Positions 1-8,960 of a stretch of 64,000 bases of DNA are shown here, piece after piece. The stretch spans positions 1 through 64,000 of the forward strand of contig NZ_FUIC01000035.1 of assembly GCF_900163695.1 (NCBI RefSeq), read 5' to 3'. This DNA comes from Gulosibacter sp. 10 (lineage in GTDB: Bacteria > Actinomycetota > Actinomycetes > Actinomycetales > Microbacteriaceae). Numbering within the stretch: the stretch's first letter is position 1; every line of letters begins with the position of its first letter. The translations under genes were made by a program, and so were the position numbers. Under the pieces are notes generated by a model, which saw nothing but the letters and a program-made list of their open reading frames with translations, did not search any database and had not been told where the DNA came from.

Positions 1-130
1 TCTGCTCGAAGCCGGCGGTTTCAGACCTCGACTACACCCTCGTTCGTGAAGAGCCAAGTATCCCTTCCAGTCCACTGCTAGATTTCGCATGCTTGTCCTT
101 GTTCGTTCGTGGAATTCTGAGTGGCGACGG
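1..130. other. Left-edge non-coding stretch
   Basis: I see no supportable gene here. A plus-strand frame is open from the edge to a TAG at 79-81, but 26 codons are too few to identify. It could be the tail of a gene cut by the window edge. Confidence 0.3.
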
Positions 131-1051
131 CTACGCCCGCGCCGCGGATTCGACCCAGCGCAGCGGCCGCTTGAAGAGCAGCGCGAGGATGCGGTCGCTG
201 AGGAAGCCGAGCGCGCCGAGGCTGATCATGCAGGCCACGACGTAGTCGAAGCGGAACTGGTTGTAGGCGTCGATGAGCACGTAGCCGAGTCCCGACCGCG
301 CGCCGAGGATCTCGGCCACCACGACCGTCGTCCAGGCGAGGGCGAGCCCCACCCGCATGCCGGTCGCGATGCTCGGCAGCGTCGCGGGCAGCGTCACCTT
401 GACGAGCATCTGCCACTTGTTGGCGCCGAGCATCGCCGCGGCCCGCAGCAGCCGCCCCTCGGCGGACATCGCTCCGGCGAGCGTGTTCACGTACACGGGG
501 AAGAACGTGGCGAGCGCGGTGAGGAAGATCGCGGGCGCGTTGCCGATGCCGAAGAAGATCAGCGCGAGCGGGATCCACGCGGTGATGGAGATCGGGCGGA
601 GCGCGTCGATCATCGGGTTCGCCAGCTGCCGGATCACCTTCGAGTAGCCCGAGAGCAGGCCGAGGACCACGCCGAGCGCCGAGCCGATGAGGTAGCCGGA
701 GAGGATGCGCTGGGACGAGTCGAACAGCGCCGTGACCCAGTCGCCCGAGTAGGGCGCCGAGCTCTCCGCCGTGGCGAAGATGAAGTCGCCGAGCGCCGCG
801 ACGGATGCGGTGAAGCTGGGGAACAGGCCGTCGGCGATCATGCGCTGGCTGCCCGTGTACTGCCAGATCGCGATGACGATCAGCGGCAGGATCAGGGGGA
901 GGACGAAGGGCTGCACCGCCCTCCAGAACGATCCCTTCCTCGGCCTGCGCCGGGGCTGGTCCGACTCGACCGCGATCGAGCGGGTGGCCTCGCCGATGCC
1001 GCCGGTGGGGCCCGCCCCCTCGCCGGTGGGCTTCTTGACTGCTGCGCTCAT
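131..1051 (-). CDS. ABC transporter permease, nitrate/sulfonate/taurine (SsuC/TauC) type
   Basis: This 306-aa inner-membrane permease is the channel subunit of an importer for small organic anions or amides. A basic cytoplasmic N-terminus (about residues 1-45) is followed by about six hydrophobic segments. The EAA-type coupling loop that contacts the ATPase is visible at about 200-225 (AAMLGANKW...LPATLPSI). It lies 3 nt downstream of the binding-protein gene, and the ATPase gene comes first, so the three form one minus-strand operon. The substrate is not shown by sequence. The nearby hydantoinase genes make a hydantoin, N-carbamoyl compound or related amide a reasonable inference. Sulfonates remain possible. 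Confidence 0.9.
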   Translation of the reverse strand: MSAAVKKPTGEGAGPTGGIGEATRSIAVESDQPRRRPRKGSFWRAVQPFVLPLILPLIVIAIWQYTGSQRMIADGLFPSFTASVAALGDFIFATAESSAPYSGDWVTALFDSSQRILSGYLIGSALGVVLGLLSGYSKVIRQLANPMIDALRPISITAWIPLALIFFGIGNAPAIFLTALATFFPVYVNTLAGAMSAEGRLLRAAAMLGANKWQMLVKVTLPATLPSIATGMRVGLALAWTTVVVAEILGARSGLGYVLIDAYNQFRFDYVVACMISLGALGFLSDRILALLFKRPLRWVESAARA

Positions 1052-1054
1052 CGG

Positions 1055-2068
1055 CTACTCCTCCTTCCCGAGCTCTTCCGGCGATTGCCCGGTGGCCTCG
1101 GAGAGGAAGTCGTAGTTCATCTTCTCGAGCAGGACATCGCTGACGTCCTCCGAGACGGTGCCGTACTCCGCCATGGCCGCGGCCATCTCGGCGTGCGTGC
1201 TCTGCTCCATGCGGTACCAGGGCACATCGTTCTCGATCGCCTCGAGCAGCAGGTCCTCCTCACCCGACTGGTACTTCAGCGCGGTCTCGACCCAGACGTC
1301 CTTGTCCTCGAACGTGTTCGTCTTCTCGACGAACGCGTCGACGACGGCCTGCACGGCCTCGGGGTTCTCCTCGATGATCTCGTCGGTCGCGAAGATGTCG
1401 GTGGGCACGCTCGCCCACTCGGTGAGCTCGGCGTTCATGTCCTCGGGGGCGTCCGCGATCCCCTGGCTCACGGCCTGGGCGGTGTAGGGCTGATAGGTCA
1501 CGGCGGTGTCGATGTCGCCGTTGCGGAACGCGAGGAGGAGATCCGCGGATGCCTGCAGGGTGGTCACCTGCGTGTCGGTCTCCATGTCGATGTCGTTCTT
1601 CGCGAGGGCGATGTTGAAGATCAGCTCATCGGTCGAGCCGCGGATGACTCCGAGGTTGGCTCCCTCGAGATCGTCCCAGCTGTCGATGCCGGAGTCCTTG
1701 GCGACGAGCAGCTGCGATCGCCCGGGGGACAGACCCGCGACCATCGATACCGGCAGCTCGGGGTTCTCCGCGAGGCCCGCGGCCATGACGTTCATGCCCA
1801 TCGAGGCCATGTCGATCTCGCCGCTGCGCAGCGCCACGAACACGTCGGCGGATGACTTGAAGGGGACCATCTCGACGTTGACGTCGGAGCCGGCCTCGGC
1901 CATCGCCTCGGCGGTGTCCGACCAGGCCGCCCAGTACAGCGCCGGCACGGTGCCGATCTTGATCGTCTCGCCCGAGCCGCCTCCCGGCGAAGCGCTGCAC
2001 CCCGTGAGTGCGAGGACCGCCGTCGCCGCGATCGCCGTGACGGCGGTGACCAGTTTCTTGAGTTTCAT
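1055..2068 (-). CDS. ABC transporter substrate-binding lipoprotein (SsuA/TauA/NMT1-like)
   Basis: This 337-aa solute-binding lipoprotein has a basic N-terminus, a hydrophobic stretch and a lipobox ending LTGC with Cys24 as the lipidation site, so it should be anchored outside the membrane. The mature part has the type-II periplasmic-binding fold seen in taurine, sulfonate and nitrate receptors (for example GTVPALYWAAW near the start, and a GSTDELIF stretch in the middle). It is the second gene of the importer operon, between the ATPase and the permease. The ligand is unknown. Family members bind sulfonates, nitrate, pyrimidine precursors or hydantoins, so the hyuAB neighbours suggest the last class, by inference. 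Confidence 0.9.
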   Translation of the reverse strand: MKLKKLVTAVTAIAATAVLALTGCSASPGGGSGETIKIGTVPALYWAAWSDTAEAMAEAGSDVNVEMVPFKSSADVFVALRSGEIDMASMGMNVMAAGLAENPELPVSMVAGLSPGRSQLLVAKDSGIDSWDDLEGANLGVIRGSTDELIFNIALAKNDIDMETDTQVTTLQASADLLLAFRNGDIDTAVTYQPYTAQAVSQGIADAPEDMNAELTEWASVPTDIFATDEIIEENPEAVQAVVDAFVEKTNTFEDKDVWVETALKYQSGEEDLLLEAIENDVPWYRMEQSTHAEMAAAMAEYGTVSEDVSDVLLEKMNYDFLSEATGQSPEELGKEE

Positions 2069-2137
2069 GATGCTCTCCAGAGTTCTGCTGCGCCCGACGG
2101 GCCGACTGCGATGTCGGCGCGTCGAGGCGCGAAGGGG

Positions 2138-2929
2138 TTAGGGGGTCTTGAGGCCTTCGGCCTTCTCGGATTCGCTGTGGAGCTCCTCCATGAGGTGCTT
2201 GCGCATCTCGATGAACTGCGGCTCGTCGGTGACGTCGAACGAGCGCGGCCGCGGAAGGTCGACCTCGACGACCTCCTTGACCCGGCCGGGGCTGGCCGAC
2301 ATGACGACGACCCGGTCGCCGAGCAGGAGCGCCTCGTTGATGTCGTGGGTCACGAAGATCACCGTCTTGCGGTCGCGCTCCCACAGCTCGAGCAGGAGCT
2401 CCTGCATGAGGATGCGGGTCTGGGCGTCCAGCGCGCCGAACGGCTCGTCCATGAGCAGCACGGAGGGGTCGTTGATGAGCGTGCGGGCCAGCCCGACGCG
2501 CTGCCGCATGCCGCCCGACAGCTCGAGCGGGAGGTGCTGCTCGAACCCCTGCAGGCCGACCCGCTCGATCATCTCGCGAGCCCGATCCCGGAGCTTCGCG
2601 GATTTGCGCTCGCGCAGCAGCGGGCCGAACATCGCGTTCTCCTCGACGCTCAGCCACGGGAAGATGTTCGCGTCCTGGAACACCACCCCGCGGTCGGGGT
2701 TGGGGCCCTTGACCGGCTTGCCGCCGACGAGCATGGTGCCGCTGGTCGGCTGGAGGAAGCCGGCGACGACGTTCAGCGCGGTGGATTTGCCGCAGCCGCT
2801 GGGGCCCAGCAGGCAGACGAACTCCTGGTCCTTCACGCGCAGGTTCAGATCGCTCACCGCACGTCGAGGAGCCTGCCCCCTCGGTCCGGGGAACTCGACG
2901 CTCATGTCCTCAAATAGCACTTCAGGCAT
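2138..2929 (-). CDS. ABC transporter ATP-binding protein (SsuB/TauB type)
   Basis: This is the 263-aa ATPase that powers the importer. Walker A is GPSGCGKST at residues 42-50, followed by an LSGGMRQR signature, Walker B LLMDEPFGALD and a switch histidine in FVTHD. I start at 2929 because GGAG lies 5 nt upstream. An in-frame ATG at 2950 would add seven residues but has no ribosome-binding site. It is the first gene of the operon and faces the IclR gene across about 110 bp. That gap holds a CCGAA-N5-TTCGG palindrome, so control by the IclR protein is likely. Confidence 0.92.
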   Translation of the reverse strand: MPEVLFEDMSVEFPGPRGQAPRRAVSDLNLRVKDQEFVCLLGPSGCGKSTALNVVAGFLQPTSGTMLVGGKPVKGPNPDRGVVFQDANIFPWLSVEENAMFGPLLRERKSAKLRDRAREMIERVGLQGFEQHLPLELSGGMRQRVGLARTLINDPSVLLMDEPFGALDAQTRILMQELLLELWERDRKTVIFVTHDINEALLLGDRVVVMSASPGRVKEVVEVDLPRPRSFDVTDEPQFIEMRKHLMEELHSESEKAEGLKTP

Positions 2930-2952
2930 GCAAACTCCATCGTTCGACATTA

Positions 2953-2967
2953 CCGAATCATGTTCGG
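2953..2967. promoter_or_regulatory. Palindrome in the divergent ABC/IclR control region
   Basis: CCGAA-N5-TTCGG is an inverted repeat between the divergent ABC operon and the IclR gene. A related TTCG-N7-CGAA pair overlaps the IclR start at 3035-3049. IclR proteins usually bind such palindromes next to their own gene. The assignment is by position only. Confidence 0.45.
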
Positions 2968-3040
2968 CTCAAAGGAATGATAACGAGGTCCACCACCGCC
3001 AAGTCAACCCTCTGTGCGGAATTGCGTTATTCTGTTCGGT

Positions 3041-3829
3041 ATGAACGAATCCGAGTCGTCGAAGGGCGCATCCCGCCCTTCGCAGGTGCAAAGCGTCGCG
3101 CGAGCGCTGACGATCGTGGAGATGCTCGGCAGCACCCGGTTCCCCGGCGGTGTCAGCCTCGCGCAGGTCGCCCAGGAGCTCGACGTCTCGAAGAGCACCG
3201 CGCACGCGCTGCTGCAGACGCTCAAGCAGTTCGGCTTCGTGACGCGGGTGCTCCCCGGCCCCCGATATCTGCTGGGCATGGCGCTCATGCGGCTCGGCGA
3301 GCAGGTCAAGCGGCGCATGCCCATCACCGAGGCCGCGCAGCCGCACCTCGAGTCCCTGGCCGCCGCCACCGGCTGCACCGCGCGCCTGGTCGTGGCCGAC
3401 AACGGCTATCCGCTCTACGTCTCGCGCGTCGAGGGCGAGGGCGCCGTGCAGTTCACCGCCCAGGTGGGGCGGCGGGAGCGGCCGCACTCCACGGGCGTCG
3501 GCAAGATCATCCTCGCCTCGATGAGCGACGAGGACGTCATGGCGCTCATGCGCCGGCGGGGCATGGAGCGGATCACCCCGCACACCATCACCGACCCGGA
3601 GTCCCTGCTCCGCGAGCTCGAGCACATCCGCGAGGTGGGCTACGCCCTCGACCGCGGCGAGGAGGCGGAGGGCATCATGTGCGTGGCGGCCGGGCTCACC
3701 GATCCGTCGGGGCACTGCGTCGGGGCCATCAGCATCTCCGGCCTCTCGATCCGCATGAACGAGGACCGGATCGAGGAGCTGTCGGGCCTCGTCCGGGATC
3801 ACGCGCGGCGCCTCTCCGACGACCTCTGA
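3041..3829 (+). CDS. IclR-family transcriptional regulator
   Basis: This 262-aa regulator has an N-terminal winged helix (about residues 15-75: SLAQVAQELDVSKSTAHALLQTL) and a C-terminal IclR effector domain (about 80-255). I chose ATG 3041. A TATTCT -10-like hexamer at 3028-3033 lies 7 nt before it and there is no ribosome-binding site, which fits a leaderless mRNA. An upstream in-frame GTG at 3014 would include promoter sequence. It is divergent from the ABC operon and convergent with hyuB, so it probably controls uptake and perhaps hydantoin catabolism. IclR proteins can repress or activate, and the direction cannot be read here. Confidence 0.92.
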   Translation: MNESESSKGASRPSQVQSVARALTIVEMLGSTRFPGGVSLAQVAQELDVSKSTAHALLQTLKQFGFVTRVLPGPRYLLGMALMRLGEQVKRRMPITEAAQPHLESLAAATGCTARLVVADNGYPLYVSRVEGEGAVQFTAQVGRRERPHSTGVGKIILASMSDEDVMALMRRRGMERITPHTITDPESLLRELEHIREVGYALDRGEEAEGIMCVAAGLTDPSGHCVGAISISGLSIRMNEDRIEELSGLVRDHARRLSDDL

Positions 3830-3865
3830 GGCATCCGACGGACGGCGCTCGCCGCCGCAAGCACG

Positions 3866-3922
3866 CCGCCGGGAACCCCGCGACCTGCGCACCATCCGTG
3901 CAGATCGCGGGGTTCCCGGCGG
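3866..3922. terminator. Bidirectional hairpin between IclR and hyuB
   Basis: Two perfect 18-bp arms (3866-3883 and 3905-3922) flank a 21-nt loop between convergent genes. There is no T-tract. The first 16 bases of the arm, CCGCCGGGAACCCCGC, recur exactly at 50266-50281, so this may also be a member of a dispersed repeat family. Confidence 0.7.
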
Positions 3923-3938
3923 AGTCGCGGGCGTCGCC

Positions 3939-5537
3939 CTACTCGCGCGCCCCGTATCCGCCGCCGCCGGCGGTCTGGATGCGCACGCCCTCGCCGCCGC
4001 GCAGCTCGAAGCGGCTCATCGCCTCGAGCTCGTGCGAGCCGGACTCGTCGAAGCGGTGCACCGCGGCGGGCGTCCCCGGCTCTCCGCCGTCGAGGCCCCA
4101 CGGCCCCGAGGCCACTCTCGAGGTGGCCGCGACCACCGTCGCGGCGCCGCCGGTGAGCGTGAGCGTCCGTCGCAGCCCGTCGCCGCCGCAGTGCCGCCCC
4201 CGCCCACCGGTGCCGCGGGCGATCTCGTACCCCTCGACGCGCAGCGGGTACTCGCGCTCGATCACCTCGCACGGGGTGTTGCGCGTGTTGGTCATGTGGG
4301 TGTGCACCGCCGAGGCGCCGTCGAGGTCGGGCATCGCGCCCTGGCCCCCGCCGTAGGTCTCCACGTACGAGTAGTACTCGCCGGTGCGGTGGTGCCTGCC
4401 GCCGATCGTGACGATGCTCATGCTGCCGCTCGAGGCCGCGGGCACGGTGCGCTCGGTGAACTGCTCGAACGCGCCGAACAGGGCGTCGACGATGCGCTGC
4501 GCGGTCTGCGTGTTGCCGTTGGCCACCGGCGCGGGGAACTCGGCGGAGATGAGGCTGCCGGGCCGGGTGCGCACCGTGATGGGGGCCATCAGCCCGGCGT
4601 TGGAGGGCAGGCTCGGGTCGGCGAGCACCTTCACGGCGTACGCGACGGCGGCCTCGGCCACCGCGTAGGAGCAGTTCACGGCGCCGCGCGCCTGGTCGTC
4701 GGTCTCCGTGAAGTCGACGTGCAGCTCGTCGCCCGCGACGCGCACCTCGGCCGCGATGCGGATGTCCTCGGGCTCGACCCCGTTGTGCTCGAGGATGTCC
4801 ACGAACACGCCCGTGCCGTCCGGCAGGCGCTCGATCGCGGCCCGGGTGCGCCGCTCCGTGTACTCGACGAGCGCGTCGCAGGAGCGCCTGAACCCGTCTG
4901 CGCCCCATTCCTCGAGCAGCTCGCGGATGCGCCGCTCGCCGAGCCGGTTCGCCGCGACCTGCGCCATGAGGTCGCCGCGGGTCTTCTCGGCGGTGCGGAT
5001 GTTCGTGAGCACGATCGAGAGCACCTCGTCCTGGATCTCGCCCCGGCTGAACAGGCGCAGGGGCGGGATGCGGATGCCCTCCTGGAAGACCTCGGTGGAG
5101 TGGGCGCCCATGGAGCCGGGGGTCATGCCGCCGACGTCCACGTGGTGGGCCATGTTGGCGACGAGCGCGACGAGCGCGTCCTCGGCGAAGATCGGCGTGA
5201 TGACGCAGATGTCGGGCAGGTGGGAGCCGCCGAGGTAGGGGTTGTTCGTCATGAGCACGTCGCCGGGGCGCAGCCGGTCGGCCCCGTACCGGCGCAGCGC
5301 CTTGCCGATCATCGTGGGCATGAGCCCGAGGTGCAGCGGGATGTGCTCGGCCTGCGAGATGAGCTCGCCGTCGGGGCTGTAGAGCCCCGCGGAGCAGTCG
5401 CGGCGGTCCTTGATGTTCGGGGAGTAGGCGGTGCGGATGAGGGCCATCCCCACCTCCTCGGAGATCGACTCGAGCCGGTTGCGGGCGATCTCGATCTCGA
5501 CGGGGTTGAGGGTTGCGGTGGTCGTGTCCTGGGTCAT
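3939..5537 (-). CDS. hyuB: Hydantoinase B / 5-oxoprolinase beta-type subunit
   Basis: This 532-aa protein is the HyuB partner of the ATP-dependent hydantoinase/oxoprolinase family. It acts with HyuA in the cytoplasm to open a five-membered cyclic amide at the cost of ATP. Visible family blocks include the N-terminal NRLESISEEVGMALIRTAYS, the block MTNNPYLGGSHLPD, HHVDVGG and the Gly-rich end (GGGGYGARE). The ATG at 5537 overlaps the hyuA stop by 4 bp, which implies translational coupling. The same frame stays open far upstream through hyuA and the MFS gene, but that is an artefact of high GC. The family also includes acetophenone carboxylases and caprolactamases, so the exact substrate is open. 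Confidence 0.92.
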   Translation of the reverse strand: MTQDTTTATLNPVEIEIARNRLESISEEVGMALIRTAYSPNIKDRRDCSAGLYSPDGELISQAEHIPLHLGLMPTMIGKALRRYGADRLRPGDVLMTNNPYLGGSHLPDICVITPIFAEDALVALVANMAHHVDVGGMTPGSMGAHSTEVFQEGIRIPPLRLFSRGEIQDEVLSIVLTNIRTAEKTRGDLMAQVAANRLGERRIRELLEEWGADGFRRSCDALVEYTERRTRAAIERLPDGTGVFVDILEHNGVEPEDIRIAAEVRVAGDELHVDFTETDDQARGAVNCSYAVAEAAVAYAVKVLADPSLPSNAGLMAPITVRTRPGSLISAEFPAPVANGNTQTAQRIVDALFGAFEQFTERTVPAASSGSMSIVTIGGRHHRTGEYYSYVETYGGGQGAMPDLDGASAVHTHMTNTRNTPCEVIEREYPLRVEGYEIARGTGGRGRHCGGDGLRRTLTLTGGAATVVAATSRVASGPWGLDGGEPGTPAAVHRFDESGSHELEAMSRFELRGGEGVRIQTAGGGGYGARE

Positions 5538-7549
5538 TGCTCGCTCTTCTCGACGAGGTGGAGGAACCCGAACTCGTCGGAGCTGCACTCCTGGTCCGGC
5601 CCCACGTAGGTGGTCGTGTCGAATTGGTTGATGATCAGCGGTCCGCGCAGCGCGATGCCGGGCGCGAAGTCCGCGCGCTCGTAGACGGGCGTCTCGGTCC
5701 ACGCGCCGTCGATGTACACGCGGCGCACCTCCCCCGGCTCGGGGTCGTGCTCGCGCACGCCCGGGTCGCGGGCCACGGCGCCCTCGGCGCTGCCGTGCCG
5801 CGCGACCAGGCGCGCGACGACGATCTCCATGCGCGCGTCGGCGTCGCTGAAGCCGTAGCGCTCGGCGTGCGCGGCGTCGAAGATCGCCCGCTGCGCCTCC
5901 CAGTCCTCGGCGTAGGGGATGGTGAGCTCGTAGCTCTGCCCGGCGTAGCGCGCGTCGACGAAGCGGGCGTAGTCGGGCTCGCGCCCGTCCATGGCCTCGA
6001 GCGCCTGCTCGACGAGCTCCTCGTAGGCCGCCGCGATCGTGCCGTACGCCTCCGGCCCGGCCACGTCGAGGGGCGAGGAGAAGTCGTGGCGCTCGGGCGC
6101 ATCGAGCATGCCCACGGCGGAGGCGATGCCCGGCATCGGCGGGATCACCGCCGACTTCATCCCGAGCTCCCGCAGCAGGTCGCTGCCGTGCAGCGGCCCC
6201 GCGCCGCCGAAGGCGATGAGGTCGCAGGCGCGGACGTCGACGCCGCGCTCGACGCTGACCTTGCGCACGCCGCGGGCCATCGTCGCGGTGATCACCTTGA
6301 TGATGCCCTCGGCGGTGTCCTCGGCGCTGAGCCCGAGCTGCTCGCCCCAGGCCGCCATCTTCGCGCGAGCCGCGTCGACGTCGAGCGCGAAGCGGCCGCC
6401 GAGCAGGCTCGTCCCGAGGCGTCCGACCACCGCGTGCGCGTCGGTCACGGTGAGGTCGGCGCCGCCGCGGCCGTACGCGATGGGGCCGGGCACGGCCCCC
6501 GCGCTCTGCGGCCCCACCCGGAGCCCGCCGCCGGAGTCGAGCCACGCGATGGAGCCGCCGCCCGCGCCGATCGTGTGCACGTCCACCGAGGGCAGGCGCA
6601 GCGGCAGCTCGTCGACCTCGCCGGCCATGGTCTCGTCGGGCTCGCCGCCGCGGATGAGCGCGATATCGGTGCTGGTGCCGCCGATGTCGAAGCTCACGGC
6701 CTTGTCGAGACCGAGGTGGTCGGCCCACATCGCCGCGCCGACCACGCCGCCGGCGAGTCCGGAGAGCACGGTGCGGGCGCTCTGCTCGGCCGCGCGCCCG
6801 GGGCTGAGCAGCCCGCCGTTCGACTGCATGATCCACAGCGGCGCGGGGATGCCCTCCTCGCCGATCCGGCGCGCGAGCCGCCCCACGTAGCCCGAGATCC
6901 TGGGCTGCACGTAGGCGTTGATCGTGCCGGTGGAGGTGCGCTCGTACTCGCGCATCTCGGGCGAGATCGACGCGGCGCTGAACACGACGGGGGCGATGCC
7001 GAGCTCCTGCAGCTCGGCCGCGACGCGCAGCTCGTGCTCCGGGTTCGCGTAGGCGTTGAGGAAGGAGACGACGAGCACGTCGAGCTCCATCGCGCGGAGC
7101 TCCTCCGCGACGTCCCGCAGTTCCCGCTCGTCGATCGGCCGGATCTCCTCCCCCTCGGCGGAGAGCCGCTCGGAGAGCTCCGCGATGCGCTCGGCGGGCA
7201 CGAGCGGCGCCGAGCGCCGCCGGTGCTGGTCGTAGAGCGAGGGGCGGGCCTGGTGGCCGATCTCGAGCAGATCCCGGAATCCGGCGGTCGTGAGCAGGCC
7301 GACGCGGGCGCCGGTGCGGGTGATGACGGTGTTGGTCGCGACGGTGGTGCCGTGGACGAATCGCGAGACGCCCTCGATCTCGACCCCCATCTCGGCCACG
7401 GCCCCGGTGATGCCGTCGATGACGGCCTGGTCGGGCGAGTCGGGGGTGGACGGCACCTTCCAGACGAACAGGCTGCCGTCCTCGCGGCGCACCGCGACGT
7501 CGGTGAAGGTGCCGCCGGTGTCGACGGCGGCGTGGAGTGCTTCGGTCAT
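5534..7549 (-). CDS. hyuA: Hydantoinase A / N-methylhydantoinase alpha-type subunit
   Basis: This 671-aa protein is of usual HyuA length (about 650-700). It has the actin/ASKHA-type ATP-binding fold: the first phosphate loop is DTGGTFTD near residue 10 and the second is FDIGGTSTDIA near 295. It activates the cyclic amide by phosphorylation, and HyuB supplies the other catalytic half. The best-known member hydrolyses N-methylhydantoin to N-carbamoylsarcosine, and others act on 5-oxoproline or allantoin-like rings. It lies 9 nt downstream of an MFS carrier and overlaps hyuB, forming a three-gene operon. A sarcosine-oxidase-like gene and an N-carbamoyl amidohydrolase gene about 3-4 kb away support the methylhydantoin reading. 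Confidence 0.93.
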   Translation of the reverse strand: MTEALHAAVDTGGTFTDVAVRREDGSLFVWKVPSTPDSPDQAVIDGITGAVAEMGVEIEGVSRFVHGTTVATNTVITRTGARVGLLTTAGFRDLLEIGHQARPSLYDQHRRRSAPLVPAERIAELSERLSAEGEEIRPIDERELRDVAEELRAMELDVLVVSFLNAYANPEHELRVAAELQELGIAPVVFSAASISPEMREYERTSTGTINAYVQPRISGYVGRLARRIGEEGIPAPLWIMQSNGGLLSPGRAAEQSARTVLSGLAGGVVGAAMWADHLGLDKAVSFDIGGTSTDIALIRGGEPDETMAGEVDELPLRLPSVDVHTIGAGGGSIAWLDSGGGLRVGPQSAGAVPGPIAYGRGGADLTVTDAHAVVGRLGTSLLGGRFALDVDAARAKMAAWGEQLGLSAEDTAEGIIKVITATMARGVRKVSVERGVDVRACDLIAFGGAGPLHGSDLLRELGMKSAVIPPMPGIASAVGMLDAPERHDFSSPLDVAGPEAYGTIAAAYEELVEQALEAMDGREPDYARFVDARYAGQSYELTIPYAEDWEAQRAIFDAAHAERYGFSDADARMEIVVARLVARHGSAEGAVARDPGVREHDPEPGEVRRVYIDGAWTETPVYERADFAPGIALRGPLIINQFDTTTYVGPDQECSSDEFGFLHLVEKSEQ

Positions 7550-7558
7550 GGTCGCTCC

Positions 7559-8836
7559 TCAGTGCTTCTTGCCCGACGCCGGCGTCCGGATGGCGCTGGT
7601 GTCGAGGATGTCGATGTTCTTGGTCTCGGGCAGCATCGCCAGGGCGAAGCAGCCGATCACGGCGCCGATGATGGCGATCATCATGATCGAGTTGCCCCAG
7701 CCGATGGAGGCCGCGGCGATGCCCACCGTGAGCGGCCCGAAGGCGGCGATGCCGCGGCCGAAGTTGTAGGCGAAGGCCTGCCCGGTCGCCCGGATGCGGG
7801 TGGGGAACAGCTCGGAGAGGTAGGCCCCGGTGCCGCCCGCCTGGCCCGAGGCGAAGAAGCCGAGCAGGAAGATGATCGGGATGCCGAACTCGGGGCTCGC
7901 CGCGGGGGTGAGCACGAAGAGCGAGACGCTGCCGGCCGAGCCCACGAAGAACAGGAGGAAGGTGAGCCTGCGACCGATCCAGTCCAGCGCGAATCCTGCG
8001 GACAGGTAGCCGATGAACGAGCCGACGATCGCCACCCAGGTGTAGGCCGCGGTGTCGACGATGCTGAGCCCGCGCTCGTCCCGCAGGAACGTCGGCAGGA
8101 ACACGAACACCGAGTAGTAGATGGCCTGCACGCCCACGCCGAGCACCGTGGCGAACACGGTGCGCTTGACCTGCCCGGCGGCGAAGAGCTCGCGCATGCT
8201 GGGCTTGGCGGCCTCCTGGATCTCCGCGACGCGCTCGACGTCCTTGGTCGTGCGGCGGATGACGAAGGCGAAGACGGCGGGCAGGATGCCGACGAGGAAG
8301 AGATAGCGCCAGGCGATCTCCGCGGGCGCGATCGAGAAGATCACGAGGTAGGCGACGGTCGACAGGGCCCAGCCGATCGCGTAGCAGCTCTGCACGAAGG
8401 CGAGCGCCTTGCCGCGCTTGGCCGGTTTGGCGTACTCGGCGACGAGCGCGGCGCCGACCGCCCACTCGCCGCCGAAGGTGAGGCCCTCGAGGATGCGCCA
8501 GATCATGAACTGGGCGCCGTCCTGCGCGGTGGCGGTGAGGGCGGTGAAGATGCTGTAGCCGAGGATCACCCACGTCAGCACCCGCACGCGCCCGAACCGG
8601 TCGGCCAGGTAGCCGAACAGCACGCCGCCGACGGCGGAGGCGACGATGCTGATCGCCGTCACCCACCCGGACATGCCGCTCGACATGCCCAGCACGGGCA
8701 TCGCGGCGGTGAGCGCGAAGCCGTACATCGTCCAGGTGAAGCCGTCGAGGCCCCATCCGATTCCCGCGGCCCCGACGGCTTTGCGCCGGTTGCCGCGCTC
8801 TTCTCTGGTCTCCTCGACCTCGATCGCGCTCGTCAT
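7559..8836 (-). CDS. MFS transporter (metabolite carrier) of the hyu operon
   Basis: This 425-aa major-facilitator protein has about 12 hydrophobic segments and the loop 2-3 motif GYLADRFGR, with a matching second-half motif near FALDWIGRR. The start at 8836 has an excellent AAGGAGG 7-8 nt upstream. The frame remains open to 9145, but that part lies over the divergent GntR gene and is not credible. It is the first gene of the hyu operon and probably imports the ring compound that HyuAB opens. The 124-bp divergent gap to the GntR gene holds a weak imperfect palindrome (8851-8874) that could be its operator. Confidence 0.9.
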   Translation of the reverse strand: MTSAIEVEETREERGNRRKAVGAAGIGWGLDGFTWTMYGFALTAAMPVLGMSSGMSGWVTAISIVASAVGGVLFGYLADRFGRVRVLTWVILGYSIFTALTATAQDGAQFMIWRILEGLTFGGEWAVGAALVAEYAKPAKRGKALAFVQSCYAIGWALSTVAYLVIFSIAPAEIAWRYLFLVGILPAVFAFVIRRTTKDVERVAEIQEAAKPSMRELFAAGQVKRTVFATVLGVGVQAIYYSVFVFLPTFLRDERGLSIVDTAAYTWVAIVGSFIGYLSAGFALDWIGRRLTFLLFFVGSAGSVSLFVLTPAASPEFGIPIIFLLGFFASGQAGGTGAYLSELFPTRIRATGQAFAYNFGRGIAAFGPLTVGIAAASIGWGNSIMMIAIIGAVIGCFALAMLPETKNIDILDTSAIRTPASGKKH

Positions 8837-8960
8837 GAGCACACCTCCTTGTGTTGCATACGAGTGGAATACACAGTAGGCGCGGATCGGGATTCCCACA
8901 AGCGGATTCGGTAGATTGGCCGCGGACCCCGTCGAGAACCCAGGCAGCAGGAGGCCCGCC

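Noticed and set aside
1-81. C-terminal tail of a gene entering from the left
   Set aside because: Only 26 open codons with no recognisable motif.
8851-8874. GTGTTGCATACG...AATACAC as the GntR operator
   Set aside because: The symmetry is limited to GTGT/ACAC and scattered bases. It is too weak to list as a site.
5513-8914. A 1133-codon plus-strand open frame opposite hyuA and the MFS gene
   Set aside because: Its Arg/Ala/Gly/Asp-rich composition is typical of an antisense shadow. The minus strand encodes well-conserved proteins.
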